Source: Amycolatopsis dendrobii
Lineage (GTDB): Bacteria > Actinomycetota > Actinomycetes > Mycobacteriales > Pseudonocardiaceae
Direction: 5' to 3'
Length of the DNA: 64,000 bases
NCBI RefSeq assembly: GCF_014145675.1
Contig: NZ_JACGZW010000006.1
Location: 186,001-250,000, forward strand
Of this stretch, positions 57,254 to 64,000 are shown piece after piece. The first letter of the stretch is position 1. Each line of letters starts with the position of its first letter. Under the pieces are notes generated by a model. That model was not told the origin of the DNA, did not search any database, and was given only the letters and a program-made list of their open reading frames with translations. A program made the position numbers and the translations under genes.

Positions 57254-58539
57254 CCCCCACGACCGCAGACCTCGCCGAAACCGTCAGCGCCGACGAACTG
57301 GCCGCGCTCCAGCTGGAACGGCTGCAGTGGACCCTGCGGCACGCGTACGAGAACGTCCCGCTGTACCGCAAGAAGTTCGCCGAAGCGGGCGTGCACCCGG
57401 ACGACTGCCGCGAACTGGGTGACCTGGCGAAATTCCCCTTCACCACCAAGGCCGACCTGCGCGAGAGCTACCCGTTCGGGATGTTCGCCGTGCCGCAGGA
57501 CCAGATCCGCAGGCTGCACGCGTCGAGCGGCACCACCGGGAAACCGACCGTCGTCGGCTACACCGAGGACGACCTCGACACCTGGGCCACCGTGATGGCG
57601 CGCTCGATCCACGCCGCGGGCGGACGGCCGGGGCACAAGGTGCACGTGGCGTACGGATACGGCCTGTTCACCGGCGGGCTCGGCGCGCACTACGGCGCGG
57701 AAAAGCTCGGCTGCACGGTGATTCCGGCGTCCGGCGGCATGACCGCGCGGCAGGTCCAGCTGATCACGGACTTCAAACCGGAAATCATCATGATCACGCC
57801 GTCCTACATGCTGACGCTGCTCGACGAATTCGAGCGCCAGGGCGTGGATCCGCGGGCCAGTTCGCTGAAGGTGGGCATTTTCGGCGCGGAGCCGTGGACC
57901 GAGCAGATGCGGTCCGAGATCGAAGAACGGTTCGCCCTCGACGCGGTCGACATCTACGGCCTGTCCGAGGTGATGGGCCCCGGCGTCGCGCAGGAATGCG
58001 CGGAAACCAAGGACGGCCTGCACATCTGGGAGGACCACTTCTTCCCCGAGGTGATCGACCCGTTCACCGAGCAGGTGCTGCCCGAGGGCGAACGCGGCGA
58101 ACTGCTGTTCACGTCGCTGACCAAACAGGCGCTGCCGATCATCCGCTACCGCACCCGCGACCTGACCCGCCTGCTGCCCGGCACCGCGCGCCCGGCCTTC
58201 CGCCGGATGGAGAAGGTCACCGGCCGCAGCGACGACCTGATCATCCTGCGCGGCGTCAACGTTTTCCCCACGCAGATCGAGGAAATCGTGCTGCGCACCG
58301 AGGGATTGAGCCCGCACTTCCAGCTGGTCCGCTCGACCCGCGGCCGCCTGGACCACCTCACCGTGCGCGTCGAAGCCCGCGCCGGCACCACCGCCGACGC
58401 CCGCACCGCCGCGGCTGCCGCGGTGGCCGCCGGGGTGAAGGACGGCGTCGGCGTGAGCGTTTCGGTGGAGGTCGTGGACCCGGACACGCTGGAGCGCTCG
58501 CTCGGTAAAATGCGCCGCGTGCTGGACGAACGCTCGTGA
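57250..58539 (+). CDS. paaK: Phenylacetate-CoA ligase
   Basis: 429-aa AMP-forming ligase for the first step, phenylacetate to phenylacetyl-CoA. The P-loop is HASSGTTGKPT, the adenylate region IYGLSEVMGPG, and the C-terminal hinge and lysine region GRSDDLIILRGVNVFP. GTG start overlapping the paaI stop. It overlaps paaR by 4 bp. Confidence 0.95.
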   Translation: MTPTTADLAETVSADELAALQLERLQWTLRHAYENVPLYRKKFAEAGVHPDDCRELGDLAKFPFTTKADLRESYPFGMFAVPQDQIRRLHASSGTTGKPTVVGYTEDDLDTWATVMARSIHAAGGRPGHKVHVAYGYGLFTGGLGAHYGAEKLGCTVIPASGGMTARQVQLITDFKPEIIMITPSYMLTLLDEFERQGVDPRASSLKVGIFGAEPWTEQMRSEIEERFALDAVDIYGLSEVMGPGVAQECAETKDGLHIWEDHFFPEVIDPFTEQVLPEGERGELLFTSLTKQALPIIRYRTRDLTRLLPGTARPAFRRMEKVTGRSDDLIILRGVNVFPTQIEEIVLRTEGLSPHFQLVRSTRGRLDHLTVRVEARAGTTADARTAAAAAVAAGVKDGVGVSVSVEVVDPDTLERSLGKMRRVLDERS

Positions 58540-59126
58540 CTGCCCCCGCTCGCCGCGGCCGGCCCGGCTACGACCTGGAGTCGCTGCTCCAGGTCGCGGT
58601 CAAGCTTTTCAACGACCGCGGCTACGACGGGACCAGCATGGAGGACCTGTCGCGCAAGCTCGGCATCACGAAATCCGCGATCTACCACCACGTGCCGAGC
58701 AAGGAGGAACTGCTGCGGCTGGCGGTGGGCCGGGCGCTGGACGGGCTGTTCGAGGTCGCGGAGTCCACCGAGGCACTGGACGGGCGTGCGATCGACCGCT
58801 TGGAGCATCTGGTGCGCGGAAGTGTGCTGGTGCTGGCGGATCGGCTGCCGTTCGTGACGTTGCTGCTGCGGGTGCGGGGCAATACGAAAGCCGAGCGGGC
58901 GGCGTTGGCGCGGCGGCGCGAGTTCGATCATCTGGTGACGGATCTGGTCAAGCAGGCCGAAGCCGAGGGGGATGTCCGTCCGGACATCGACCCGGCGATC
59001 GCGGCGCGACTGCTGTTCGGCACGGTGAACTCGCTGATCGAGTGGTACCGGCCGCGCCGTGGATCGTCTCCGGAGGAACTGGCGGACGCGGTGTGCAAGA
59101 TGGCGTTCGACGGGTTGCGCGCCTAG
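58536..59126 (+). CDS. paaR: TetR-family regulator of the phenylacetate genes (PaaR-like)
   Basis: 196 aa. The helix-turn-helix is TSMEDLSRKLGITKSAIYHH; the ligand domain probably binds phenylacetyl-CoA. The GTG start overlaps the paaK stop, so the regulator is made with the pathway. The two TTAC-N14-GTAA sites between paaZ and paaI are its expected targets. The name rests on synteny and family. Confidence 0.88.
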   Translation: MTAPARRGRPGYDLESLLQVAVKLFNDRGYDGTSMEDLSRKLGITKSAIYHHVPSKEELLRLAVGRALDGLFEVAESTEALDGRAIDRLEHLVRGSVLVLADRLPFVTLLLRVRGNTKAERAALARRREFDHLVTDLVKQAEAEGDVRPDIDPAIAARLLFGTVNSLIEWYRPRRGSSPEELADAVCKMAFDGLRA

Positions 59127-59129
59127 CGG

Positions 59130-60119
59130 TTATCCCCAGGCCGCTTCGAAATCGGCGTCCGGTATCGACTGCAGAAAGTCGGCGGCCGCGAATGCCTCGC
59201 CCGGTGCCAGCGCGCCCGAGCCGCGGTACCGGCCGTCGAGAAGGCGGGCAGTGGCCTCGACCAGAATCGGTGCGGTGCTGGCGTAGATGTCGCGCCCGGT
59301 CGCGGTGCCGCGGCGAATCTGCGTCCCGGAGCCGACGGTGACTTCGACGGCGAACCGTTGCGCCGAGCGTCCGTGCGGGGCCTGGGTTTCCGGGTCGTGC
59401 AGGTCGTCGAGCGGGGCGGTGTTCAGCCAGGAACGCAGGGTTCCCACCGCGAGATGCCGATTGATGGTGACAACCTCGGAGAACGGCAGCTCCACGGTGG
59501 ACTGTGCGCCGATCGGCTCCGGGAAGTCCCATTCCCCGGTCGCTGCCGGATCGGAGATCGGGACGAGGGCGCCGTCGCGGATCACCAGCCGGGTCGCGGT
59601 GTTGCGGGCGCCGGTGACCCGGGTTCCCTCCGTGGGCCACCACCGGTCGAGTCCGATGGCGATTTCGACCTCGTCTGCGGACTTCTCGGGACCGAGCACG
59701 GCGGTGAGGAGCAAATCGGCCAGCCCGCCGTAGAACGCCATCGCGGGCATTACGACGGTCTTTGCCGAGCGGGCGGCTGCGTCGAGTTCGCGGTAGAGCT
59801 GCTGGACGGCTGGCTGCTCCGCGGTGACGTCCAGGTAGTGAGTGCCGGTCTCGACGGCTGCCTTCGCGAGCGGGAGCGCGGTGTCCAGGAACGGGCCAGC
59901 ACAGTTGATCACCACCGCGACGTCGTTGAGGAGCGCCCGCAGACCAGGCCCGTCATTGATGCTCGCCGCACGCCGCTCCGGGTCCGTGAACTGCGCGAGC
60001 CGCGAGAGACTGCGCCCCGCGACGATCGGCTGAAGGCCGCGCCGCCGCAGCTCGTCGACCACGAACTTTCCGGTATGGCCGCTTGCGCCGTAGACCAGGA
60101 CACGCTGGGAATCTGTCAT
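59130..60119 (-). CDS. Saccharopine dehydrogenase-like NAD(P)-binding protein
   Basis: 329-aa Rossmann protein starting VLVYGASGHTGKFVVDELRRRG. It continues with VVINCAGPFLDTALPLAKAAVE, HYLDVTAEQPAVQQLY and MPAMAFYGGLADLL, as in the trans-acting enoyl reductase/saccharopine dehydrogenase-like group. The true substrate is unknown. ATG at 60119. The frame runs open far upstream as a shadow of the GlxA-type gene. Its stop is 4 bp past the paaR stop, convergent. Confidence 0.86.
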   Translation of the reverse strand: MTDSQRVLVYGASGHTGKFVVDELRRRGLQPIVAGRSLSRLAQFTDPERRAASINDGPGLRALLNDVAVVINCAGPFLDTALPLAKAAVETGTHYLDVTAEQPAVQQLYRELDAAARSAKTVVMPAMAFYGGLADLLLTAVLGPEKSADEVEIAIGLDRWWPTEGTRVTGARNTATRLVIRDGALVPISDPAATGEWDFPEPIGAQSTVELPFSEVVTINRHLAVGTLRSWLNTAPLDDLHDPETQAPHGRSAQRFAVEVTVGSGTQIRRGTATGRDIYASTAPILVEATARLLDGRYRGSGALAPGEAFAAADFLQSIPDADFEAAWG

Positions 60120-60191
60120 GCCGTCGATTCTGGATACTCCCGCGAGCCACTGGTGAGTGTCTGAAAGGACGCTTTGCGTACAGTATCGGAC

Positions 60192-61133
60192 ATGCCCCGA
60201 CTGGTGCTCGTCCTGCATGAGCACGCGATGCTGTACGAGGTCGCGATCGCGGCCGAGGTCTTCGGCGTCGACCGTTCGGACCTTTCCCCCACCGGCGACT
60301 GGTACGAGGTCGTCGTGGCCTGCCCGGAACGGTCGCCGCGGCACTGGCTGCCGCAGCTGCCCGCGATCGACGTCTCGGAGATCGGCGACGCCGACCTGAT
60401 CGTGGTCCCCTCCACGGATTCCCCCGGCGACGAGATCGATCCGGCGCTCGCGACCGCCCTCCGGGAAGCGCACGCGAGCGGGGCCCGGATCGCGGCCCTG
60501 TGCACCGGCTCGTTCGTCCTGGCCGAGGCGGGCCTGCTGGACGATCGGGTCGCGACCACCCACTGGATGCACGCCGACGACCTGGCCCGCCGCTATCCGC
60601 GGGTGAAAGTGCGCGCCGACGTGCTCTACGTCGACGAGGGCGACATCCTCACCTCCGCGGGCAAAACGGCCGCCCTGGACCTGTGCCTGCACCTGGTCCG
60701 CCGAGACCTGGGAGCGGCGGTCGCCAATGACCTCGGGCGCAGGCTGGTCGTCCCGCCGCATCGGCACGGCGGCCGGGCGCAATTCGTGTCCCCGCCGCCG
60801 TCCCCCGGCGGTTCGGGCTTGGCCCGCACCGCGGAGTGGGCGCGAGCCCGGCTGGATCAACCGCTCACGGTCGTCGACCTCGCCCGCCACGCGGGCCTCA
60901 GCTCCCGGCAACTCGCCCGCCGGATGCACGCCGAATTCGGTGCGGCACCGCTGACCTGGCTGCACCAGCAACGCCTCGCCCGCGCACAGGAACTGCTCGA
61001 ACGCACCGGCTCCTCAATCGACCAGATCGCCGCCAGCTGCGGAATGGGCAGCGCCGCCACCCTCCGCCGCCGCTTCCGCGACGCGCTCGGCGTCACCCCT
61101 TCCGAATACCGCGCGACATTCCGGCTCGGCTAA
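60192..61133 (+). CDS. GlxA-type AraC-family transcriptional regulator
   Basis: 313 aa. An N-terminal DJ-1/PfpI-like domain (about 1-185) has AALCTGSFVLAEAGLLD at the nucleophile elbow with a Cys. Two C-terminal AraC helix-turn-helix units follow (VVDLARHAGLSSRQLARRMHAEFG and SIDQIAASCGMGSAATLRRRF; parts shown). ATG 60192 is taken as start. A TTG at 60174 has AAAGGA nearby and is possible. It is divergent from the saccharopine-dehydrogenase-like gene, its likely target. Its stop codon overlaps the next, convergent gene. Confidence 0.88.
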   Translation: MPRLVLVLHEHAMLYEVAIAAEVFGVDRSDLSPTGDWYEVVVACPERSPRHWLPQLPAIDVSEIGDADLIVVPSTDSPGDEIDPALATALREAHASGARIAALCTGSFVLAEAGLLDDRVATTHWMHADDLARRYPRVKVRADVLYVDEGDILTSAGKTAALDLCLHLVRRDLGAAVANDLGRRLVVPPHRHGGRAQFVSPPPSPGGSGLARTAEWARARLDQPLTVVDLARHAGLSSRQLARRMHAEFGAAPLTWLHQQRLARAQELLERTGSSIDQIAASCGMGSAATLRRRFRDALGVTPSEYRATFRLG

Positions 61134-62164
61134 GGCGCTTCCTCCCGCGCCGGGGCAGGCATCGTCACCACGAACCCCGTGCTGCGCCCCAAATCGTCCA
61201 GCAGCCAGCCCATCCGCTTGACCGTCCGCAAGATCAGCGCCGAATCCACCACCGACAGCGGCGCGAGGTCCTGTTCCAGATGTTCCTGCATCCGCATCGA
61301 TTCCTCGATCGACCGCATCCATGTGGTCACCAGAAGATTCGCCGGCCCCGGCAAACTCGCCATCTGCCGCACCGTCGGGTTGGCGCGCAATCGGTCCACG
61401 CACGTTGACACGTGCGCCACCGGGACTTGGCACCACCAGTTCACGACAATCGGCGACGGCGTCAGCCCCTGCGCGATCTCGCAGCGGAACGTCAAAGCAT
61501 CGGCGTTCAGCAGATGCCCGAGCTGGCGGCGCACGGTCGACACCGGACGTCCGGTGATCCGCGCCAAGTCCGCCGCGCTGCGACGACCGTCCTCGCCCAG
61601 CGCGACCGTCAGCGGGGCGTAAGGCTCTTCCCACGGCTGCAGTTTCGCCATCCGCCCGCCGCCGATGGCCGGCAGTTGCGACAGAGCCCGCACCCGCCGC
61701 CGGTCCAGCGCGCCCACTCGCCACGAACTGCCCTCGACATGCAGTCGCGACGCCAGGTGCGAGCGCGTGTTGAGCACGCCGGGCAAGCTGGGGATCGCGT
61801 CCAGCAGCAAGGCGGACAGGTCGCGCAGGCCGAGGCCGAAAACGGTCAGCACCAGGCTGTACTCACGCGAAGCTTCCTCGATGCTGGCCACCGATGGCCA
61901 CGTCGACAGCTCGCGGATCAGCTCGCGCACCTGGCCGCTCGCGCAGCGGATTTCCACGTACGCGGCCTGCACCTGATACAGCCCGGGCACGTGCGGATAC
62001 GCCGTCACCCACGCCGCTCCCCCGTCGCGCAGCCGCTCCCAGCGCCGGGCCAGCGTCACCGGAGAGGAGTCGAGCGCCGCGGCCAGCTGCGTCCAGGTGG
62101 CGCGGGGGCGCAGTTGCAGTGCGTGGATGAGCGAAAAGTCTTCCTCCTCCAGCGATTCGATCAC
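61130..62164 (-). CDS. Tandem Lrp/AsnC-family regulator
   Basis: 344 aa, about twice a single Lrp protein, with two HTH plus ligand-domain sets. The first HTH is ALQLRPRATWTQLAAALDSS, the second RRSAADLARITGRPVSTVRR. Ligand-like strands are VQAAYVEIRCASGQVRELI and VPVAHVSTCVDRLRANP. The start GTG at 62164 has GGAG 8 bp upstream. An in-frame GTG at 62239 is less likely. It is divergent from the amidohydrolase/MFS operon and probably senses an amino acid derivative to control it. Confidence 0.86.
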   Translation of the reverse strand: MIESLEEEDFSLIHALQLRPRATWTQLAAALDSSPVTLARRWERLRDGGAAWVTAYPHVPGLYQVQAAYVEIRCASGQVRELIRELSTWPSVASIEEASREYSLVLTVFGLGLRDLSALLLDAIPSLPGVLNTRSHLASRLHVEGSSWRVGALDRRRVRALSQLPAIGGGRMAKLQPWEEPYAPLTVALGEDGRRSAADLARITGRPVSTVRRQLGHLLNADALTFRCEIAQGLTPSPIVVNWWCQVPVAHVSTCVDRLRANPTVRQMASLPGPANLLVTTWMRSIEESMRMQEHLEQDLAPLSVVDSALILRTVKRMGWLLDDLGRSTGFVVTMPAPAREEAP

Positions 62165-62212
62165 TTTTTCTTCTCCAAGGAGCCAGGTCGCGAGCGATTC
62201 CGGCAACTCTAA

Positions 62213-62224
62213 CCCGATATCGGG
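62213..62224. promoter_or_regulatory. Palindrome CCCGATATCGGG in the Lrp/amidohydrolase divergent region
   Basis: Perfect 12-bp palindrome, 48 bp upstream of the chosen Lrp start and 60 bp upstream of the amidohydrolase. Candidate site for the tandem Lrp protein, by position. Confidence 0.5.
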
Positions 62225-62283
62225 CGGCAGTTCGCACACTCGACCACCAAGACGCCGTTCCCCGACGAAGAGGAGCCGAGCCG

Positions 62284-63510
62284 GTGGACCTCCACGAAGA
62301 CGCCCGCAGCCAGCAGGACGACCTGGCGCGGCTGCGCCAGGAACTGCACCGCGAGCCTGAAATCGGCCTCGACCTGCCGCGCACCCAGGAACGAGTCCTG
62401 CGCGAACTCGACGGGCTCGGGCTGGAGATCTCCACCGGGACCGATACGACGTCGGTGACCGCGGTGCTGCGCGGCGAGGGCTCCGCTCGCGATTCGGCTC
62501 AGCCGCGCACGGTCCTGTTGCGCGCCGACATGGACGCGCTCCCGGTCCAGGAAGCGACCGGACTCGATTTCGCCGCCACCAACGGCGCGATGCACGCGTG
62601 CGGCCACGATCTGCACACCACGTCGCTGGTCGGCGCGGCTCGGCTGCTGCACACGCACCGCGACCGGATCAACGGCGACGTCGTCCTGATGTTCCAGCCC
62701 GGCGAAGAAGGCTGGGACGGCGCGGGCGTGATGCTGAAGGAAGGCGTGCTCGACGCCGCCGGCCGACGCGCTGACGCCGCGTACGGGCTCCACGTCTTCT
62801 CCTCGATGCTGCCCAGCGGCCAGTTCGCCAGTCGTCCCGGGACGCTGATGTCGGCCTCGCACAAGCTGCTCGTGACCGTGCACGGCGAGGGCGGCCACGG
62901 GTCGATGCCGCACCGCGCCAAGGACCCGATCTCCGCCGCCGCAGCGATGATCACCGCGCTGCAGACGATGATCACGCGCCGCCTGGACATCTTCGACCCG
63001 GCGGTGCTCACCGTCGGCGTCATCCGCGGCGGCACGAAGCGCAACGTCATCCCCGCGACCGCCGAGTTCGAAGCCACCGTGCGCTGCTTCTCCGATGACA
63101 CCGCGGCTCTGCTCGACACCACCATCCGCGAGACGATCGACGGTGTCGCGCGGGCGAACGGCGTCACCGCGGACGTCGTGTTCGAAAACGAATATCCAGT
63201 GACCGTAACGGATGTCGACGAAACGGCGTTCGGTGCCGAGGTCGTCCGCGAGACGATCGGCGAGCAGTACTACACCGACCTGCCCAACCCGGTCGCCGGT
63301 TCCGAGGACTTCTCCCGCGTGCTCGCCGCGGTGCCGGGCACGTTCCTCGGCCTCGGCGCGCTGATGCCGGGCCTCGAACCGCACACCGCGCCCAACAACC
63401 ACAGCCCGTACGCCGATTTCGACCCGTCCGTGCTGTCCCGCGCGGCCACCGTCTACGCCGAACTCGCCGTCCGCCGTCTCGACCGATTCGCCGAAGGAGC
63501 ATCGCGATGA
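62284..63510 (+). CDS. M20-family amidohydrolase
   Basis: 408-aa metallo-amidohydrolase of the IAA-amino-acid/hippurate hydrolase group. Metal site residues are in RADMDALPV, MHACGHDLHTTSL (Cys and His ligands) and MFQPGEEGWDGAG (catalytic Glu). The dimer domain has GGHGSMPHRAKDP, and the C-terminal His is in APNNHSPYADFD. GTG start preceded by GAGGAG. It overlaps the MFS gene (ATGA), so it probably cleaves an imported N-acyl amino acid. Confidence 0.93.
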   Translation: MDLHEDARSQQDDLARLRQELHREPEIGLDLPRTQERVLRELDGLGLEISTGTDTTSVTAVLRGEGSARDSAQPRTVLLRADMDALPVQEATGLDFAATNGAMHACGHDLHTTSLVGAARLLHTHRDRINGDVVLMFQPGEEGWDGAGVMLKEGVLDAAGRRADAAYGLHVFSSMLPSGQFASRPGTLMSASHKLLVTVHGEGGHGSMPHRAKDPISAAAAMITALQTMITRRLDIFDPAVLTVGVIRGGTKRNVIPATAEFEATVRCFSDDTAALLDTTIRETIDGVARANGVTADVVFENEYPVTVTDVDETAFGAEVVRETIGEQYYTDLPNPVAGSEDFSRVLAAVPGTFLGLGALMPGLEPHTAPNNHSPYADFDPSVLSRAATVYAELAVRRLDRFAEGASR

Positions 63511-64000
63511 CTTCTGTGGTCCCAGACCGTCGCCGCACCCTGTTCGGGCTCGGTGCCGGCAACGCGATGGAATGGTTCGACTGGAACGTCTACGCCACGT
63601 TCGCGTCGTTCTTCGCCGCGCAGTTCTTCAATGCCCACAGCGCGGTTTCGGCCCTGCTGAGCACGCTCGCGGTGTTCGCGGTCGGCTTCGCCGCGCGGCC
63701 GATCGGCGGCTGGGTGTTCGGCTGGATCGCCGACCGCAAGGGCCGTCAGCTCGCGATGGCGCTGACCGTCGCGATCGCCGCCGCGGGCAGCCTGGTCATC
63801 GGCCTTTCCCCGACCTACGGCCAAATCGGCGTGTGGGCGTCGGTGATCCTCGTGGTCGCGCGGCTGGCCCAGGGCCTCGCGCACGGCGGCGAGCTGCCGT
63901 CCGCGCAGACCTACATCGCCGAGGTCGCCCCGCCGGCCCGCCGCGGGCTGTGGTCGAGCCTCATCTACTTCTCCGGCACCTGCGGCGTGCTCGTCGGCAC
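63507..64000 (+). CDS. MFS transporter, metabolite:H+ symporter type (partial)
   Basis: First 164 codons of a major-facilitator protein, cut by the window end. It has the MHS-family start GAGNAMEWFDWNVYATFASF and the loop GWIADRKGRQLAMA between helices 2 and 3. Then RLAQGLAHGGELPSAQTYIAEVAP. Such carriers import organic acids or amino acid derivatives. It shares an operon with the amidohydrolase and is likely controlled by the divergent Lrp-type regulator. Confidence 0.92.
   Translation, partial: MTSVVPDRRRTLFGLGAGNAMEWFDWNVYATFASFFAAQFFNAHSAVSALLSTLAVFAVGFAARPIGGWVFGWIADRKGRQLAMALTVAIAAAGSLVIGLSPTYGQIGVWASVILVVARLAQGLAHGGELPSAQTYIAEVAPPARRGLWSSLIYFSGTCGVLVG

Noticed and set aside
59130..60971. 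613-aa version of the saccharopine-dehydrogenase-like protein
   Set aside because: The upstream part is antisense to the GlxA-type regulator. The Rossmann motif begins right after the ATG at 60119.
1..64000. tRNA or rRNA genes, insertion sequences, prophage
   Set aside because: I looked for these on both strands and found no transposase, integrase or phage protein and no recognisable tRNA arm set. A tRNA search program would settle the last point.

Overview
The window is about 70% GC, has closely packed genes with many GTG and TTG starts and four-base ATGA/GTGA overlaps, and encodes typical actinobacterial families (MptB-like mannosyltransferase, DUF3817, SPW-repeat protein, DivIVA-like coiled coil, Rv1264-like cyclase, crotonyl-CoA carboxylase/reductase, a DasR-type operator). 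It looks like chromosome of a Pseudonocardiaceae member, most likely Amycolatopsis. That genus call is inference from gene content and from the hairpin repeats. I saw no tRNA, rRNA, insertion sequence, prophage or CRISPR array.

Layout. 1-3320: truncated sensor kinase, its OmpR-type regulator, and a GT-C mannosyltransferase with odd tails. 3427-3580: five 31-bp tandem repeats. 3617-9330: ArsR/SRPBCC pair; a cupin-HTH regulator divergent from a fused flavin dithiol oxidoreductase/methyltransferase; a monooxygenase-fold protein; a DHFR-fold protein; a GH18 enzyme behind a DasR-like operator. 9402-14039: minus-strand run of HAD phosphatase, two methyltransferases, enoyl-CoA hydratase and an ABC ATPase. 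14383-22375: cysteine dioxygenase-rhodanese pair, alpha-glucan phosphorylase, Zn lipoprotein peptidase, YbbN-like protein, MarR regulator and small proteins.

22691-33655 is a coherent mannoside-use locus. Two secreted GH92 alpha-mannosidases face a LacI-family regulator, a mannose-6-phosphate isomerase and a one-ATPase sugar ABC transporter. Three GACAAC/TTGTC-type palindromes lie between the two arms, one of them over the annotated lacI start codon. A 25-codon ORF is coupled by ATGA overlaps to both the ABC ATPase and permease genes. 33757-39829 holds a LytS/LytTR two-component system followed by two small-membrane-protein plus solute:sodium symporter pairs, probably for acetate or other monocarboxylates.

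39886-50543 carries a PEP-mutase/AhpD-like pair, a secreted cyclophilin, a short-chain acyl-CoA group (MeaB GTPase, thiolase, methylmalonyl-CoA epimerase, crotonyl-CoA carboxylase/reductase), TetR and SPW proteins, a DivIVA-like coiled coil, a Usp protein and a class III adenylate cyclase. 50944-59126 is the phenylacetate catabolon: paaZABCDE on the minus strand, paaI-paaK-paaR on the plus strand, with two matching 22-bp operators between. 59130-64000 has a saccharopine-dehydrogenase-like protein, a GlxA-type AraC regulator, a tandem Lrp/AsnC regulator and an M20 amidohydrolase/MFS transporter operon cut by the window end.

Two dispersed repeat families stand out. One is built from CCAATG/CATTGG hairpins, usually three units that can fold into a closed two-hairpin junction (15323, 44878, 50648, single unit at 36006). 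The other is a 46-bp palindrome with CTCGTGAGTG ends (14099, 35577, 42073).
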